Assembly (NCBI RefSeq): GCF_017357005.1
Contig: NZ_CP071589.1
Span: forward strand, 248,001 to 312,000
DNA length: 64,000 nt
From: Staphylococcus simiae
GTDB taxonomy: Bacteria > Bacillota > Bacilli > Staphylococcales > Staphylococcaceae
Direction of reading: 5' to 3'
The notes under the pieces are model-generated. The model was not told where the DNA came from and ran no database searches. It worked only from the letters and a program-made list of their open reading frames with translations. Positions 28,306-37,560 of the stretch are shown one piece after another (the stretch's first letter is position 1; each line of letters begins with the position of its first letter). Both the position numbers and the translations under genes were made by a program.

Positions 28306-29925
28306 TTAATGATTTAAATCTACTAATTCTGAGGCATATAATGCTAAACGAAGATTGAGTGAAATATCCGGATCTTCAATGGTCGTATCTAATATTTGCG
28401 CACATTTATTAATACGATATTTTACAGTATTACGATGAATAAAAATTTGTTCAGCTGTCTTAGTAATGTCGCAATGATTATCCATATAGATACGCAAAGT
28501 TTGTTTTAATTCAGCTTCTTTTTTTGTCTTTGGTTTAGCCAAATCACCAAGTGTGTACTTAATAAAAGGTATTAATTTATTAGATGGTATTAATTGTAAT
28601 AGTTCGCTAATATCTTTTGAACGATAGCTTTCGATTTGTTCAAATTGCCCTTTGGCGCGAATATTATTAAGTGCTTCTGATGCTTCAAAGTATGAGTAAG
28701 GTAACTGTGAAAACTCTGTTACTTCATTGCCAACACCAAAAGATAAGCTACCCTCAAAAAAGTTATGAAACTCTTGTTGAATCAGCTTTAAGTAATCCCA
28801 GAAATAATGATGTCTATTTTGTAATAAAATGACAAATTGATCGTTACTAGGTATTTTATAGATACTTATTTTTGAATCTAAATCAGAAAACTTATGGAGT
28901 AACCATTGGAATGTCAGATATTGTCTTTCATACAAATAGTTACTGTTCTCTAATTTTTGAGTTTCATCTATACTACATGTTACAACTTGATAGTATTTTG
29001 AATTATAAATATTGTAGCGTTCCAGTAGTTGTGGATGCTGTTTGACGGATAAAGCAGTATCACTATCATTAAGGACTAATGATTCAAAGAAGCGGTTAAT
29101 TTCGTTTTGTTCGGCTTCTTCAATTTTAGCTGATTTATAAATTGAAAAGCTTAGCACGCTAACAACTTGTTCAATGGTCAATAGACTAAATGGGTAGGTA
29201 AGTTTATCAGATTGAGTCACCATTAGATAATATGGAAAATAGTTATAACTTCTAACTTTATATATAATGTGGTTCTCTTTGACGAATACTGAACGTCTAT
29301 CATCTTGTTCAATCTCCGAAATATGTTGTTTGAAATATTTAATATGATCATTGATAAGTGATCTTTGATGTTGATAATGTTGACTCATTGAAATAGGGCG
29401 TTTAAATGGATCGAATAATAAAATGGGTACACCTAAACGTTTACTTAAAAACTGAATCATTGTATCAACATCGAATCCCTTTATCAATAATTGATTGAGT
29501 TCTTGTTGGATATATAATGCGTAATTTAATTTTTCAGTTTTAGCATTTTCAATGACTGCTGACATTTGGTGTGATGCGTCACCTAAATTCCAATTTTCTG
29601 GAATTTCAATCAAAGGAAAAGCTAAGTCATCTGCTATGTCAATAACTACTTGATCGATAGCATGTAAAAAGCGTGAAACTTTAATACCTAATCCTGCAAC
29701 ACCTACATCTTTAAGATCACGAATGAGTTGTATTAATCCTTGTTGATCATCTTGATAGAGTAATCCAGTTGTCAGGATAAAAGTATTCGGTTTTGTAAAA
29801 TGTTTAATATCACTATTTTCAGTAATATCTAAACCTTCAATAATGGTATCTAAGTTACCGTGATGGTTAATTAATGAAAATGCATTAAATTGAGGCATAG
29901 ATAACATATCTCGTAGACTAGCCAT
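28306..29925 (-). CDS. pucR: PucR-family transcriptional regulator of purine/allantoin catabolism
   Basis: A 539-residue regulator with the PucR layout: an N-terminal purine-catabolism sensor domain (about 5-125, DMLSMPQFNAFSLINHHG...), a GGDEF-like central domain (about 290-420), and a C-terminal HTH_30 (about 478-535) with TLRIYMDNHCDITKTAEQIFIHRNTVKYRINK. PucR of B. subtilis activates allantoin genes when allantoin or allantoate is present. Good AAGGAGGT upstream of the ATG. It is divergent from pucI with 345 bases between, the expected site of control. Confidence 0.93.
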   Translation of the reverse strand: MASLRDMLSMPQFNAFSLINHHGNLDTIIEGLDITENSDIKHFTKPNTFILTTGLLYQDDQQGLIQLIRDLKDVGVAGLGIKVSRFLHAIDQVVIDIADDLAFPLIEIPENWNLGDASHQMSAVIENAKTEKLNYALYIQQELNQLLIKGFDVDTMIQFLSKRLGVPILLFDPFKRPISMSQHYQHQRSLINDHIKYFKQHISEIEQDDRRSVFVKENHIIYKVRSYNYFPYYLMVTQSDKLTYPFSLLTIEQVVSVLSFSIYKSAKIEEAEQNEINRFFESLVLNDSDTALSVKQHPQLLERYNIYNSKYYQVVTCSIDETQKLENSNYLYERQYLTFQWLLHKFSDLDSKISIYKIPSNDQFVILLQNRHHYFWDYLKLIQQEFHNFFEGSLSFGVGNEVTEFSQLPYSYFEASEALNNIRAKGQFEQIESYRSKDISELLQLIPSNKLIPFIKYTLGDLAKPKTKKEAELKQTLRIYMDNHCDITKTAEQIFIHRNTVKYRINKCAQILDTTIEDPDISLNLRLALYASELVDLNH

Positions 29926-30270
29926 AAGGAACCTCCTTCTAAGTCAAAATAGGGTACGATGTATAGAAATATAATTTACTGTATAAACTTAACTCTATTA
30001 TATGCAATATTCACAAAATATTGTAGGAAATTGCCACACTATTTGTCAGTTTGTGACAAAACGCAAAAAAAATATGTCAAAAGCGATAAAGAAAAACGCT
30101 TACATTACTAATAAACTAATCATAAAGAGAGACGAAATTACATATAGTACAAACCGAAAGATACAGGTTGTTCCAGTTATTGTGGTTATGAAGTGACGGT
30201 TTGTCTGGGGTGTTATTGTTCGCAACTCTCATATTTTATGTACGATTAAAGGGGGCTAACTGAAACCGAT
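29926..30270. promoter_or_regulatory. Divergent pucR-pucI control region
   Basis: A 345-base gap without a gene. It holds a perfect spaced palindrome TTTGTCA-N5-TGACAAA (30042-30048 with 30054-30060), a good operator candidate. Further on is an 8-bp closed stem ACAAACCG/CGGTTTGT (30149-30156 with 30197-30204) around 40 bases, in what would be the pucI leader RNA. I do not recognise it as any known riboswitch. Confidence 0.5.
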
Positions 30271-31755
30271 ATGAGTAAAGAAGCATACGAGGCATCATAT
30301 GACGAAGCGTTTTTTGAACGTCGAGGTTATAACAAAGATATCATGCCTAAAAATAGTTCACAACGCAACAGTTCAGCATTTAACTTCTTCACTTTATGGA
30401 TGGGTGCTGTTCACAACATTCCTAACTATACTGCAGTAGGTGGCTTTTTACTGCTCGGTTTATCACCACTACAAGTGATGTTCTCGTTAGTCATTAGTTC
30501 ATTTCTTATTGCAATGTTACTAGTGTTTAACGGTTATGCTGGTTCAAAATACGGTATACCATTTGCCATGCAATTGCGACATACATACGGCGATGCAGGT
30601 GCAAAATTACCTGGTATCTTACGTGGTGTGGTAGCAGGCATCGGATGGTTTGGTATTCAAACTTTTGCTGGATCTCAAGCATTATTAATATTAATGAACA
30701 AACTGATTCCTGGTTATGAAGATTTCGGTAATGGTCATACGATTTTAGGTATTACGATTCCAGCTTTAATTGCCTTCTTAATATTCTGGGCAGTTAACTT
30801 TGGCATAGGCATTGGTGGTGGAGAAACGCTAAATAAATTTACAGCTATTTTAAATCCACTTATTTACATCGTTTTTGGTGGTATGGCAATATGGGGTTAC
30901 ATGACAGCCGGTGGTTGGCATAATATTATGAATTATGATATTACAACTAAAACATCTGGCATCATTTATCCTGCTATTCTAACATTTATCTTAATCTTCA
31001 ACTCATTGTTAGGTGTCTGGGCAGGACCAGGAGCAAGTGTAGCAGATTTCACGCAAAATGCGAAATCAACACGCTCTCAAGTTGTAGGTCAAATTTCTGG
31101 TATCGTGGTAGCACATTTATTATTTGCGATTTCTAGTGTGTTTATTATTATAGGTGGTTCAATTGCACTAGGACATCAAGAATGGAATATCCTAACGATT
31201 ATTAATGAATGGGATAGTATTTGGGCTATTCTGATTGCAACGGGTGTACTATTAATGACAACAATTTCCACTAATGCGACGAGTAACATTATACCTGCAG
31301 CCTATCAATTAACAGCATTGATGCCAAAATGGATTAACTATAAACGTGGTGTTATGATTGCATCTGTCTTAAGTATTGTTATCATGCCATGGAAAATGAT
31401 GGAAAACCAAGATAGTATCTTTGTATTCTTAAATGCCATTGGTGCTATTTTAGGACCAGTAGCAGGCGCAATGATTGTTCACTTTTACCTTATTTCGAAA
31501 TGTAAAATCAATATTGATAAATTATATTTCGATTTAAATAATAAACCTAAAGATTTGAAGAGAATTAATATCCCTGCATATATTGCTACAGTTGTAGGTG
31601 TAGTGATTTCACTACTAGGATTTATCCCTGCATTTAGAATCATTGCAGATTTCTCTTGGTTTATTGGTTTTATTAGTACAGGTGTAGTATACATTTTATT
31701 ACATTTAATACATGAATCTCGTAACAAAAATTCGAATTTGGAGGAGAGACAATAA
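30271..31755 (+). CDS. pucI: PucI-type allantoin permease (NCS1 family)
   Basis: A 494-residue NCS1 symporter with about 12 membrane helices. It has the family N-terminus NFFTLWMGAVHNIPNYTAVGGFLLLGLSP (helix 1 with substrate/Na+ contacts), GIGWFGIQTFAGSQAL (helix 3) and ISTNATSNIIPAAY (helix 8 Asn region). It imports allantoin, or possibly other hydantoin-like compounds. The clear GGGGG ribosome-like run is 15 bases from the ATG, unusually far, which could mean weak or regulated initiation. Its stop overlaps allB's ATG by one base (TAATG). Confidence 0.9.
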   Translation: MSKEAYEASYDEAFFERRGYNKDIMPKNSSQRNSSAFNFFTLWMGAVHNIPNYTAVGGFLLLGLSPLQVMFSLVISSFLIAMLLVFNGYAGSKYGIPFAMQLRHTYGDAGAKLPGILRGVVAGIGWFGIQTFAGSQALLILMNKLIPGYEDFGNGHTILGITIPALIAFLIFWAVNFGIGIGGGETLNKFTAILNPLIYIVFGGMAIWGYMTAGGWHNIMNYDITTKTSGIIYPAILTFILIFNSLLGVWAGPGASVADFTQNAKSTRSQVVGQISGIVVAHLLFAISSVFIIIGGSIALGHQEWNILTIINEWDSIWAILIATGVLLMTTISTNATSNIIPAAYQLTALMPKWINYKRGVMIASVLSIVIMPWKMMENQDSIFVFLNAIGAILGPVAGAMIVHFYLISKCKINIDKLYFDLNNKPKDLKRINIPAYIATVVGVVISLLGFIPAFRIIADFSWFIGFISTGVVYILLHLIHESRNKNSNLEERQ

Positions 31756-33119
31756 TGACATTCGATTTAATTATTAAAAATGGGTTAGTTATTTTAGAAG
31801 ATGGCGCAAAGCATGTAGATGTAGGTGTAACAGATGGTAAGATTGCAGCAATAGCTGAAATGTTAACAGGTGATGCTGATAAAGTTATCGATGCACAAGG
31901 ACAAGTCGTATCTCCAGGTATGGTAGATGCACACGTGCATATAACAGATCCAGGTGGCGGTTACCGTGATGGTTGGGAAGGCTATGACACAGGTACACGT
32001 GCAGCTGCTAAAGGTGGCGTGACATCATTTGTTGAAATGCCATTAAACCAAGTTCCTGCTACCACAGATAAAGCTTCAATTGAAGAAAAATTTGATGCTG
32101 GTAAAGGTGATTTAACAGTTGATGTAGCTAGTTACGGTGGTTTAGTGCCTTACAATTTAGATGGTGGTATTCAAGAATTAGATGACGCAGGTGTCGTTGC
32201 CTACAAAGCATTCTTAGCAACTTGTGGAGATCGTTCAATTGAAGGCGACTTTGAAAATGTAGATGATTATTCATTGTATGAAGGTATGAAGCAAATCGCT
32301 AAAACTGGTAAGATTTTATCAGTACATGCTGAAAATGCTAATGTTACTGATAAATTAGGTGAGATTGCATATAAAAATGGTGAAACAACATTAAGTGCAT
32401 ATGTAGATTCTCGTCCAGTATTCACTGAAGTTGAACCAATTCGTAAATTAATCTTATTTGCTAAAGAAACAGGATGTCGTTTACACATCGTTCATGTTGC
32501 ATGTGAAGAAGGTGTAGAAGAAATTGTTAAAGCACAACAAGAAGGTGTCGACGTAACATGTGAGACATGTACACATTATCTATACTTCTATAAAGAAGAA
32601 TTAGACGATATTGGTCCAGTTGTTAAATGTTCTCCACCAATTCGTGAACAATCACGTTTAGAAGGTATGTGGGATCGTGTACAAAATGGAGATATTGATT
32701 TTGTAACATCAGATCACTCACCATGTACACCGGATTTAAAAGATACTGACAATGCTTTCGAAGCTTGGGGTGGTATCGCTGGTATCCAAAATAACGTAGA
32801 TGTGTTATATGATGAAGGTGTTCAAAAACGTGATATGTCATTAGAAAGATTCGCTGATATTATTGCGACAGCACCTGCTAAACGTTTTGGCTTAGATAGT
32901 AAAGGAAGCATCGCAATCGGTAAAGATGCAGACTTTGTATTGATTAATCCAAATAGTTCTTATACTTTAAAAGCTGAAGACTTAGCGTATCGTAATCAAA
33001 TGAGCCCATATGTTGGTAGAGAAATTGGTGCTCAAGTAGCTAGAACAATCTTACGTGGTAAAGAAGTTTATAGCCAAGAAAATGGCGTCACTGATGCCAA
33101 AGATGGACAATTTATTTAA
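31755..33119 (+). CDS. allB: Allantoinase
   Basis: A 454-residue amidohydrolase (cyclic amidase) that opens allantoin to allantoate. Metal ligands are all visible: His60 and His62 (VDAHVHITDPG), carboxylated Lys151 (YKAFL), His191 (SVHAEN), His247 (IVHV) and Asp320 (TSDHSPC). SDHSPC and the ECCTHYL-like CETCTHYLYF are typical of AllB rather than dihydroorotase. GGAGGAGAG precedes the ATG; translation is coupled to pucI. Confidence 0.95.
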   Translation: MTFDLIIKNGLVILEDGAKHVDVGVTDGKIAAIAEMLTGDADKVIDAQGQVVSPGMVDAHVHITDPGGGYRDGWEGYDTGTRAAAKGGVTSFVEMPLNQVPATTDKASIEEKFDAGKGDLTVDVASYGGLVPYNLDGGIQELDDAGVVAYKAFLATCGDRSIEGDFENVDDYSLYEGMKQIAKTGKILSVHAENANVTDKLGEIAYKNGETTLSAYVDSRPVFTEVEPIRKLILFAKETGCRLHIVHVACEEGVEEIVKAQQEGVDVTCETCTHYLYFYKEELDDIGPVVKCSPPIREQSRLEGMWDRVQNGDIDFVTSDHSPCTPDLKDTDNAFEAWGGIAGIQNNVDVLYDEGVQKRDMSLERFADIIATAPAKRFGLDSKGSIAIGKDADFVLINPNSSYTLKAEDLAYRNQMSPYVGREIGAQVARTILRGKEVYSQENGVTDAKDGQFI

Positions 33120-33138
33120 TATTTATATAGAGCCTAAA

Positions 33139-33173
33139 AAAGGAGCTGCGACGATTGAAGTTGCAGCTCCTTT
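33139..33173. terminator. Bidirectional terminator between allB and the convergent amidase
   Basis: A perfect 11-bp stem AAAGGAGCTGC/GCAGCTCCTTT (33139-33149 with 33163-33173), with A-rich flank on the left and T-rich on the right, in the 69-base gap between converging genes. Confidence 0.9.
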
Positions 33174-33188
33174 ATGTTGTTAAAAATG

Positions 33189-34457
33189 TTAAATGACATG
33201 ATTGTCAAGATCTTCTAATGTTGTTGTTTTATGTGTTAATTCTAGTGTTGTATCTATCAAAGTTTGAACTCCTTTAGCAATTTGATCAGATGTTACTGAT
33301 TCTAAAGGAGAGTGGCTAATGCCATCTTTACAAGGAATAAAGATCATACTTGTTGGAACAATGGAAGCGAAATTCATTGCGTCATGACCGGCACCACTAT
33401 ACATGTATCTATATTCAAAATCATGCTGTTTACATACGTTTTCTGTTATTTTAGCCATCTCAGCATTTAATTTAGCAGGATGTTCATTACCTAAATCTGT
33501 GATGTTGACGTGTGTATGACGTTGAGTTGAAATTTGATCGATGCTATTTAAAATGTGTTGAACAACTTCTTCTCTTATCACTTCATCTTTTCCTCTAATA
33601 TCAATTAAGAAAGACACTTCTCCAGGAATAGAATTCATAGTATTAGGATAGACATCAACATAGCCAACAGTTGCCACAATACCTTCATTTGTGTATTGTT
33701 GTGCAAGTTGTTCAATGTTTAAAATCATTTCAGAAGCAGAAGTTAGCGCATCGGTTCTCATAGGCATAGGTGTTGAACCTGAATGACTTGTTACGCCTTG
33801 CACGGTAACTTTAAAACGATGTGGTGCAGCGATATGTGTCACGATACCAATATCGTCGTTATTATTTTCTAAAATGGGACCTTGTTCAATATGTAATTCT
33901 AAAAATGCTTTGATTTGGTTTCGCTCGAATAAAGCTGTTTGACCTCTCACTTCTTGTGATAATGGTTGGACGATATCATATAACACGTAGCCATCGTTAT
34001 CTACAATGTCTTTTAACGATGCTCTATTATATTGTCCAGTTAAGTATTTACTGCCAATCGTTGCTTCATTAAAACGCGCAGACTCCTCACAAGCAAAAGC
34101 AATGATAATGAGTGGATGGTCTGTTTCAATTTGATGTTTATTTAAATATTCAACAACTTCTAACGCACCGATGACACCTAGTAGTCCGTCATACTGACCG
34201 CCGTCTTTGACAGTGTCAATATGAGAGCCAATGACTACAGGTTTGAGGTCAGGGTATTTACCTCCTCTTCTCGCAATAACATTACCGATAAAGTCGAAAT
34301 AGACATCTAAACCAGCACGTTGGCAAAGCATAGAAAATTTCAAAGCAGCCATACGCTCTGGGTGACTAAAAGCGATACGGTTAATACCACCATTATCAGG
34401 GTTATAGCCTAATTCATTAAATGTTGCTAAATGGTTTAATACATTATTTATGTTCAT
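33189..34457 (-). CDS. HyuC-type Zn-dependent amidase (hydantoinase/carbamoylase family, M20)
   Basis: A 422-residue M20-fold amidase. The metal site is seen in VIGSHIDTVKDGGQYDGLLG (His79, Asp90), CEESARFNEATIGSKYL (Glu124/125), LELHIEQGP and GAGHDAMNFA. The EESARF segment is that of N-carbamoyl-L-amino acid hydrolases, unlike the EEEGSRFPY of the AllC at 35481. It may act on ureidoglycolate, ureidoglycine or an N-carbamoyl amino acid; this is inferred from position. ATG with AGAAGTGAT. Probably co-transcribed with the alpha/beta-hydrolase 22 bases upstream. Confidence 0.82.
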   Translation of the reverse strand: MNINNVLNHLATFNELGYNPDNGGINRIAFSHPERMAALKFSMLCQRAGLDVYFDFIGNVIARRGGKYPDLKPVVIGSHIDTVKDGGQYDGLLGVIGALEVVEYLNKHQIETDHPLIIIAFACEESARFNEATIGSKYLTGQYNRASLKDIVDNDGYVLYDIVQPLSQEVRGQTALFERNQIKAFLELHIEQGPILENNNDDIGIVTHIAAPHRFKVTVQGVTSHSGSTPMPMRTDALTSASEMILNIEQLAQQYTNEGIVATVGYVDVYPNTMNSIPGEVSFLIDIRGKDEVIREEVVQHILNSIDQISTQRHTHVNITDLGNEHPAKLNAEMAKITENVCKQHDFEYRYMYSGAGHDAMNFASIVPTSMIFIPCKDGISHSPLESVTSDQIAKGVQTLIDTTLELTHKTTTLEDLDNHVI

Positions 34458-34479
34458 TGATTATCACTTCTTTTCTGAG

Positions 34480-35307
34480 TTAATTACTATTAACATTATC
34501 AATAAAATTTACAGCTTGTTGATAGATGTCTTTATTAAAGTCGTCTACTTTTCTATCAAAGTCATGGGCGTCTTTATCTAAAGGCGTAAATGATGTTGAA
34601 GGTACATGTTTAATAATATGTTCACTTTCGCTAAACGGTACGTCTGTATCACCTTTGCAGTGAACGATAAACATAGGTGGGAATGACTTGAGTTGTTTGG
34701 GTGAAATGTTGTATTTCATAGATGCTGTTTGCTCTAAACTTAACATGTCGAACCAGTTTGCTTTTCCTCGCGCATAAACATAGAGTAAAAAGCGTTGTTG
34801 TAATTGATCAGCAACAACTGGCGTTTGCGATGTTAATGTTTGAATCATTTCAGGTGTGATGCTACCAGCTAATTTTTCGAAATATGCTGATGGTCTTAAA
34901 AATGCAGGTACTTGTAAACGACTGTAACCATAAAAATCAATAATACCATCAACTTGGCGATCGCGTGCAACAATCATTGATAAGTAAGCACCTGATGAAC
35001 GACCGAAGACAAATGTTGGTACATCTTGATAGTTTTCTTTGATGGCATCAAAACATGTTAATGCATCATCAATAATTTGATCTATCGTTGCTTCTGGTGC
35101 AAGACGATAAGATGCCAATATCACATCATAATGTTGAGTCAAAATATCTAAATAATCTTGTGGCAAGTCATTAGGTTTACCAAAGACAAGTCCGCCACCA
35201 TGATAATAGACGATGATTCCTTTTGGGGGTTGTGTTGTAGCTTTAATAATTGTATAAGGCAATGTAAAATTATCGCTCGTTAAAACAGATTGTTCGATTG
35301 TAGACAA
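34480..35307 (-). CDS. Alpha/beta-hydrolase (HSL/acetyl-esterase-like)
   Basis: A 275-residue cytoplasmic hydrolase. The oxyanion motif is IVYYHGGGLVFG (HGGG), the nucleophile is Ser in FGRSSGAYLS (GxSxG), the acid Asp is in HCKGDTDVPF and the His in DKDAHDFDRK. This is the hormone-sensitive-lipase/carboxylesterase group. The start is TTG at 35305-35307, with GGAGG 9 bases upstream. Upstream member of a two-gene unit with the HyuC-type amidase, divergent from allC. The natural ester or amide is unknown; a role in handling an allantoin-derived or related compound is only suggested by context. Confidence 0.82.
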   Translation of the reverse strand: MSTIEQSVLTSDNFTLPYTIIKATTQPPKGIIVYYHGGGLVFGKPNDLPQDYLDILTQHYDVILASYRLAPEATIDQIIDDALTCFDAIKENYQDVPTFVFGRSSGAYLSMIVARDRQVDGIIDFYGYSRLQVPAFLRPSAYFEKLAGSITPEMIQTLTSQTPVVADQLQQRFLLYVYARGKANWFDMLSLEQTASMKYNISPKQLKSFPPMFIVHCKGDTDVPFSESEHIIKHVPSTSFTPLDKDAHDFDRKVDDFNKDIYQQAVNFIDNVNSN

Positions 35308-35433
35308 AATGATGTCCCTCCAAATTGATATAGTTTACTTATTATAGCATCTCAAAAAAGATGAGTACTGTATTTGTCTAATTCGAATAAAAAGATAAAG
35401 TAATATTGTGAGATATGTGAATGATAGCATAAC

Positions 35434-35447
35434 TGAAAGCGCTTATA
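35434..35447. promoter_or_regulatory. cre-like site in the divergent hydrolase-allC region
   Basis: TGAAAGCGCTTATA fits the cre core TGNAANCGNNNNCA with one mismatch (T for C near the end), 34 bases before the allC start. CcpA control of the allC-to-carbamate-kinase unit is plausible. Confidence 0.45.
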
Positions 35448-35480
35448 ATAGATGTTGAAATGACAAAGGAGTTGAAGAGC

Positions 35481-36713
35481 ATGGACATTCGATCTTCTTT
35501 TGATGCATTAGATAAGCAATTCACCGCTTATGGTGGGTTGATTGGTGGCGGCATTACTAGACTTCTATATTCTGAAGAATGGGTAAATGCTGTACATGCA
35601 CTTAAGAGTACATTGGAAAAAGAAGGTTTTAGTACACGATTTGATGATGTAGGTAATTTAACCGGACGTCTTGAAGGTTCAAAATACCCGAATGAGGTGA
35701 TTGCTTCAGGATCTCACATTGATACAGTTGTAGAAGGTGGTCATTTAGACGGCCAATACGGTATATTAGCTGCTACTGTAGCAATGGCTTCATTAAAAGA
35801 GGAATTTGGTCAACCATTACGTTCCATGGAAGTTGTAGCGTTAGCTGAAGAAGAAGGCAGTCGTTTCCCATATGGTTTCTGGGGAAGTAAGAACTTCTTC
35901 AACTTAGCTGATAAAAATGATGTGATTGACATAACGGACAGCGAAGGCGTTAAATTCGAAAATGCCATGCGTAATGCTGGCTTCGGTTTTCGCGAGCATG
36001 ACAATGACTACAGTGATATTAAATCATGGATTGAAGTTCATATTGAACAAGGTAAAGTACTTGAAGCTGAACAACAATCAATTGGTGTTGTTAATGGCAT
36101 TGTTGGTCAAAAACGATACACTGTAACACTACATGGTGAAGCAAATCATGCTGGAACGACACCAATGGGATTACGTCGAGATACTGTAGTCGCATTCAGT
36201 GATATTGTGACGCATTTAACACAACGTGCACGCGAAGTGGGAGATCCTTTAGTATTGACATTCGGTAGTGTAGAACCTGTTCCTAATACCGTTAATGTTG
36301 TACCAGGTGGCGTGACATTCTCAATTGATTGTCGTCACATTAATCAAGATGAATTGAATGTATTTGCTGATGAGATTACAGCTTATGTTCAAAAAGTTGC
36401 TGACAGAGATGGTTTAACTGTTGATATTGATTTATGGATGGATGAAGCACCTACTTTAATGGAACCATCTTTAGTTCAACAAATTGAACAGTCAGCTCAA
36501 AATGTTGTTGGTGAGCAAGATTATAGAGTAATGTCTTCAGGTGCTGGTCATGACTCGCAAATTTTTGCTAAATATGTACCAACAGCAATGTTATTTGTAC
36601 CATCAATCAATGGTATTAGTCATAACGTAAATGAAGAAACAGAATTAAGTGATTTAGTTAAAGGTATTGAAGTGTTGAAAGATGCACTCTACAACTTAGC
36701 TTATAAAGAATAA
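35481..36713 (+). CDS. allC: Allantoate amidohydrolase
   Basis: A 410-residue M20-family enzyme that converts allantoate to (S)-ureidoglycine with release of CO2 and ammonia. GSHIDTVVEGGHLDGQYG supplies His and Asp ligands; AEEEGSRFPYGFWGSKNFF is the AllC-specific form of the bridging-Glu region; EVHIEQGKVLE, NHAGTTPM and SSGAGHDSQIF complete the dimetal and dimer-contact motifs. ATG at 35481 lies 10 bases beyond AAGGAG; the upstream ATG at 35460 precedes that site and is rejected. First gene of a long tight run to 44539. Confidence 0.92.
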   Translation: MDIRSSFDALDKQFTAYGGLIGGGITRLLYSEEWVNAVHALKSTLEKEGFSTRFDDVGNLTGRLEGSKYPNEVIASGSHIDTVVEGGHLDGQYGILAATVAMASLKEEFGQPLRSMEVVALAEEEGSRFPYGFWGSKNFFNLADKNDVIDITDSEGVKFENAMRNAGFGFREHDNDYSDIKSWIEVHIEQGKVLEAEQQSIGVVNGIVGQKRYTVTLHGEANHAGTTPMGLRRDTVVAFSDIVTHLTQRAREVGDPLVLTFGSVEPVPNTVNVVPGGVTFSIDCRHINQDELNVFADEITAYVQKVADRDGLTVDIDLWMDEAPTLMEPSLVQQIEQSAQNVVGEQDYRVMSSGAGHDSQIFAKYVPTAMLFVPSINGISHNVNEETELSDLVKGIEVLKDALYNLAYKE

Positions 36714-36757
36714 CAATAATTAATAAAAACAATGGATAACAGAAAGGAAGATTTATA

Positions 36758-37546
36758 ATGGGTTACTTAAATCATAATCAAGGATATAGAGAAGACTTAC
36801 TAGGAACACGTTCAGTTGTCAAAAAGGATAACTATGCAGTTATTACACCAGATGGTTTGGTAAATAATGTCGTTCCCGGTTTTGAAGATTGTGATGTAAC
36901 AATTTTAGGTTCACCAAGATTAGGCGCACGCTTTGTAGATTATCTTGTAACTGCAAGAAATAAAGGCGGTAATATGCAAGGATTTGGTGGCGACGGCGTT
37001 CAAACATTTATTTATGTTGTTAGTGGTAGCATCAATGCTTATGCAGTTGATGATAAATATGAATTAGCACAAGGTGGTTATCTATATGTACCAGCTGATC
37101 AACAAATGAAATTTGAAAATAATAATAATGGAGAAGATAGCCGTTTATTCCTTTATAAAAAACGTTATCAACCACTTGCTGGTCATAAACCATCAGTAGT
37201 ATCAGGCAATGTTAATGATATGAAATCTGATGCGTATGAAGGTATGGAAGAAGTTCGTATTTTAGACTTATTACCAAAAGAATTAGCTTATGACATGAAT
37301 ATGCACATTTTATCATTTGAACCAGGTGCGTCACATGGTTATGTAGAAACACATGTTCAAGAACATGGTGCATATGTATTAAGTGGACGTGGTGTTTATA
37401 ACTTAGATAACGAATGGATGCCAGTTGATAAAGGTGATTATATCTTTATGGGCGCTTATGCACCTCAAGCAACATATGCAATCGGCTTAAATGAACCATT
37501 TGCTTATCTTTATTCTAAAGATGCTAACAGAGATATTGAAATTTAA
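36758..37546 (+). CDS. allE: (S)-ureidoglycine aminohydrolase
   Basis: A 262-residue bicupin Mn enzyme that hydrolyses (S)-ureidoglycine to (S)-ureidoglycolate and ammonia. The C-terminal cupin (about 175-260) carries the ligand set Glu197, His199, His203 and Gln237, as known for UGlyAH: GYVETHVQEHG then AYAPQAT. The N-terminal cupin (about 50-135) lacks a full ligand set, as in the family. AAAGGAAG before the ATG. It keeps the pathway from depending on PucG alone. Confidence 0.93.
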   Translation: MGYLNHNQGYREDLLGTRSVVKKDNYAVITPDGLVNNVVPGFEDCDVTILGSPRLGARFVDYLVTARNKGGNMQGFGGDGVQTFIYVVSGSINAYAVDDKYELAQGGYLYVPADQQMKFENNNNGEDSRLFLYKKRYQPLAGHKPSVVSGNVNDMKSDAYEGMEEVRILDLLPKELAYDMNMHILSFEPGASHGYVETHVQEHGAYVLSGRGVYNLDNEWMPVDKGDYIFMGAYAPQATYAIGLNEPFAYLYSKDANRDIEI

Positions 37547-37560
37547 GGAGAATGGATAAC

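Noticed and set aside
30002-30196. Plus-strand 64-residue open frame in the pucR-pucI gap
   Set aside because: No ribosome site, Lys/Asn-rich as expected of AT-rich noncoding DNA, and it crosses the palindrome and stem described as regulatory.
30140-30210. Known riboswitch class in the pucI leader (purine, guanidine, preQ1, THF)
   Set aside because: The stem and interior do not fit the conserved cores of these classes as I know them; kept only as an unknown structure.
33189-34457. Calling this gene a second allC
   Set aside because: Its bridging-Glu region is of the carbamoylase (HyuC) form, whereas the gene at 35481 has the full AllC form; only the latter is named allC.
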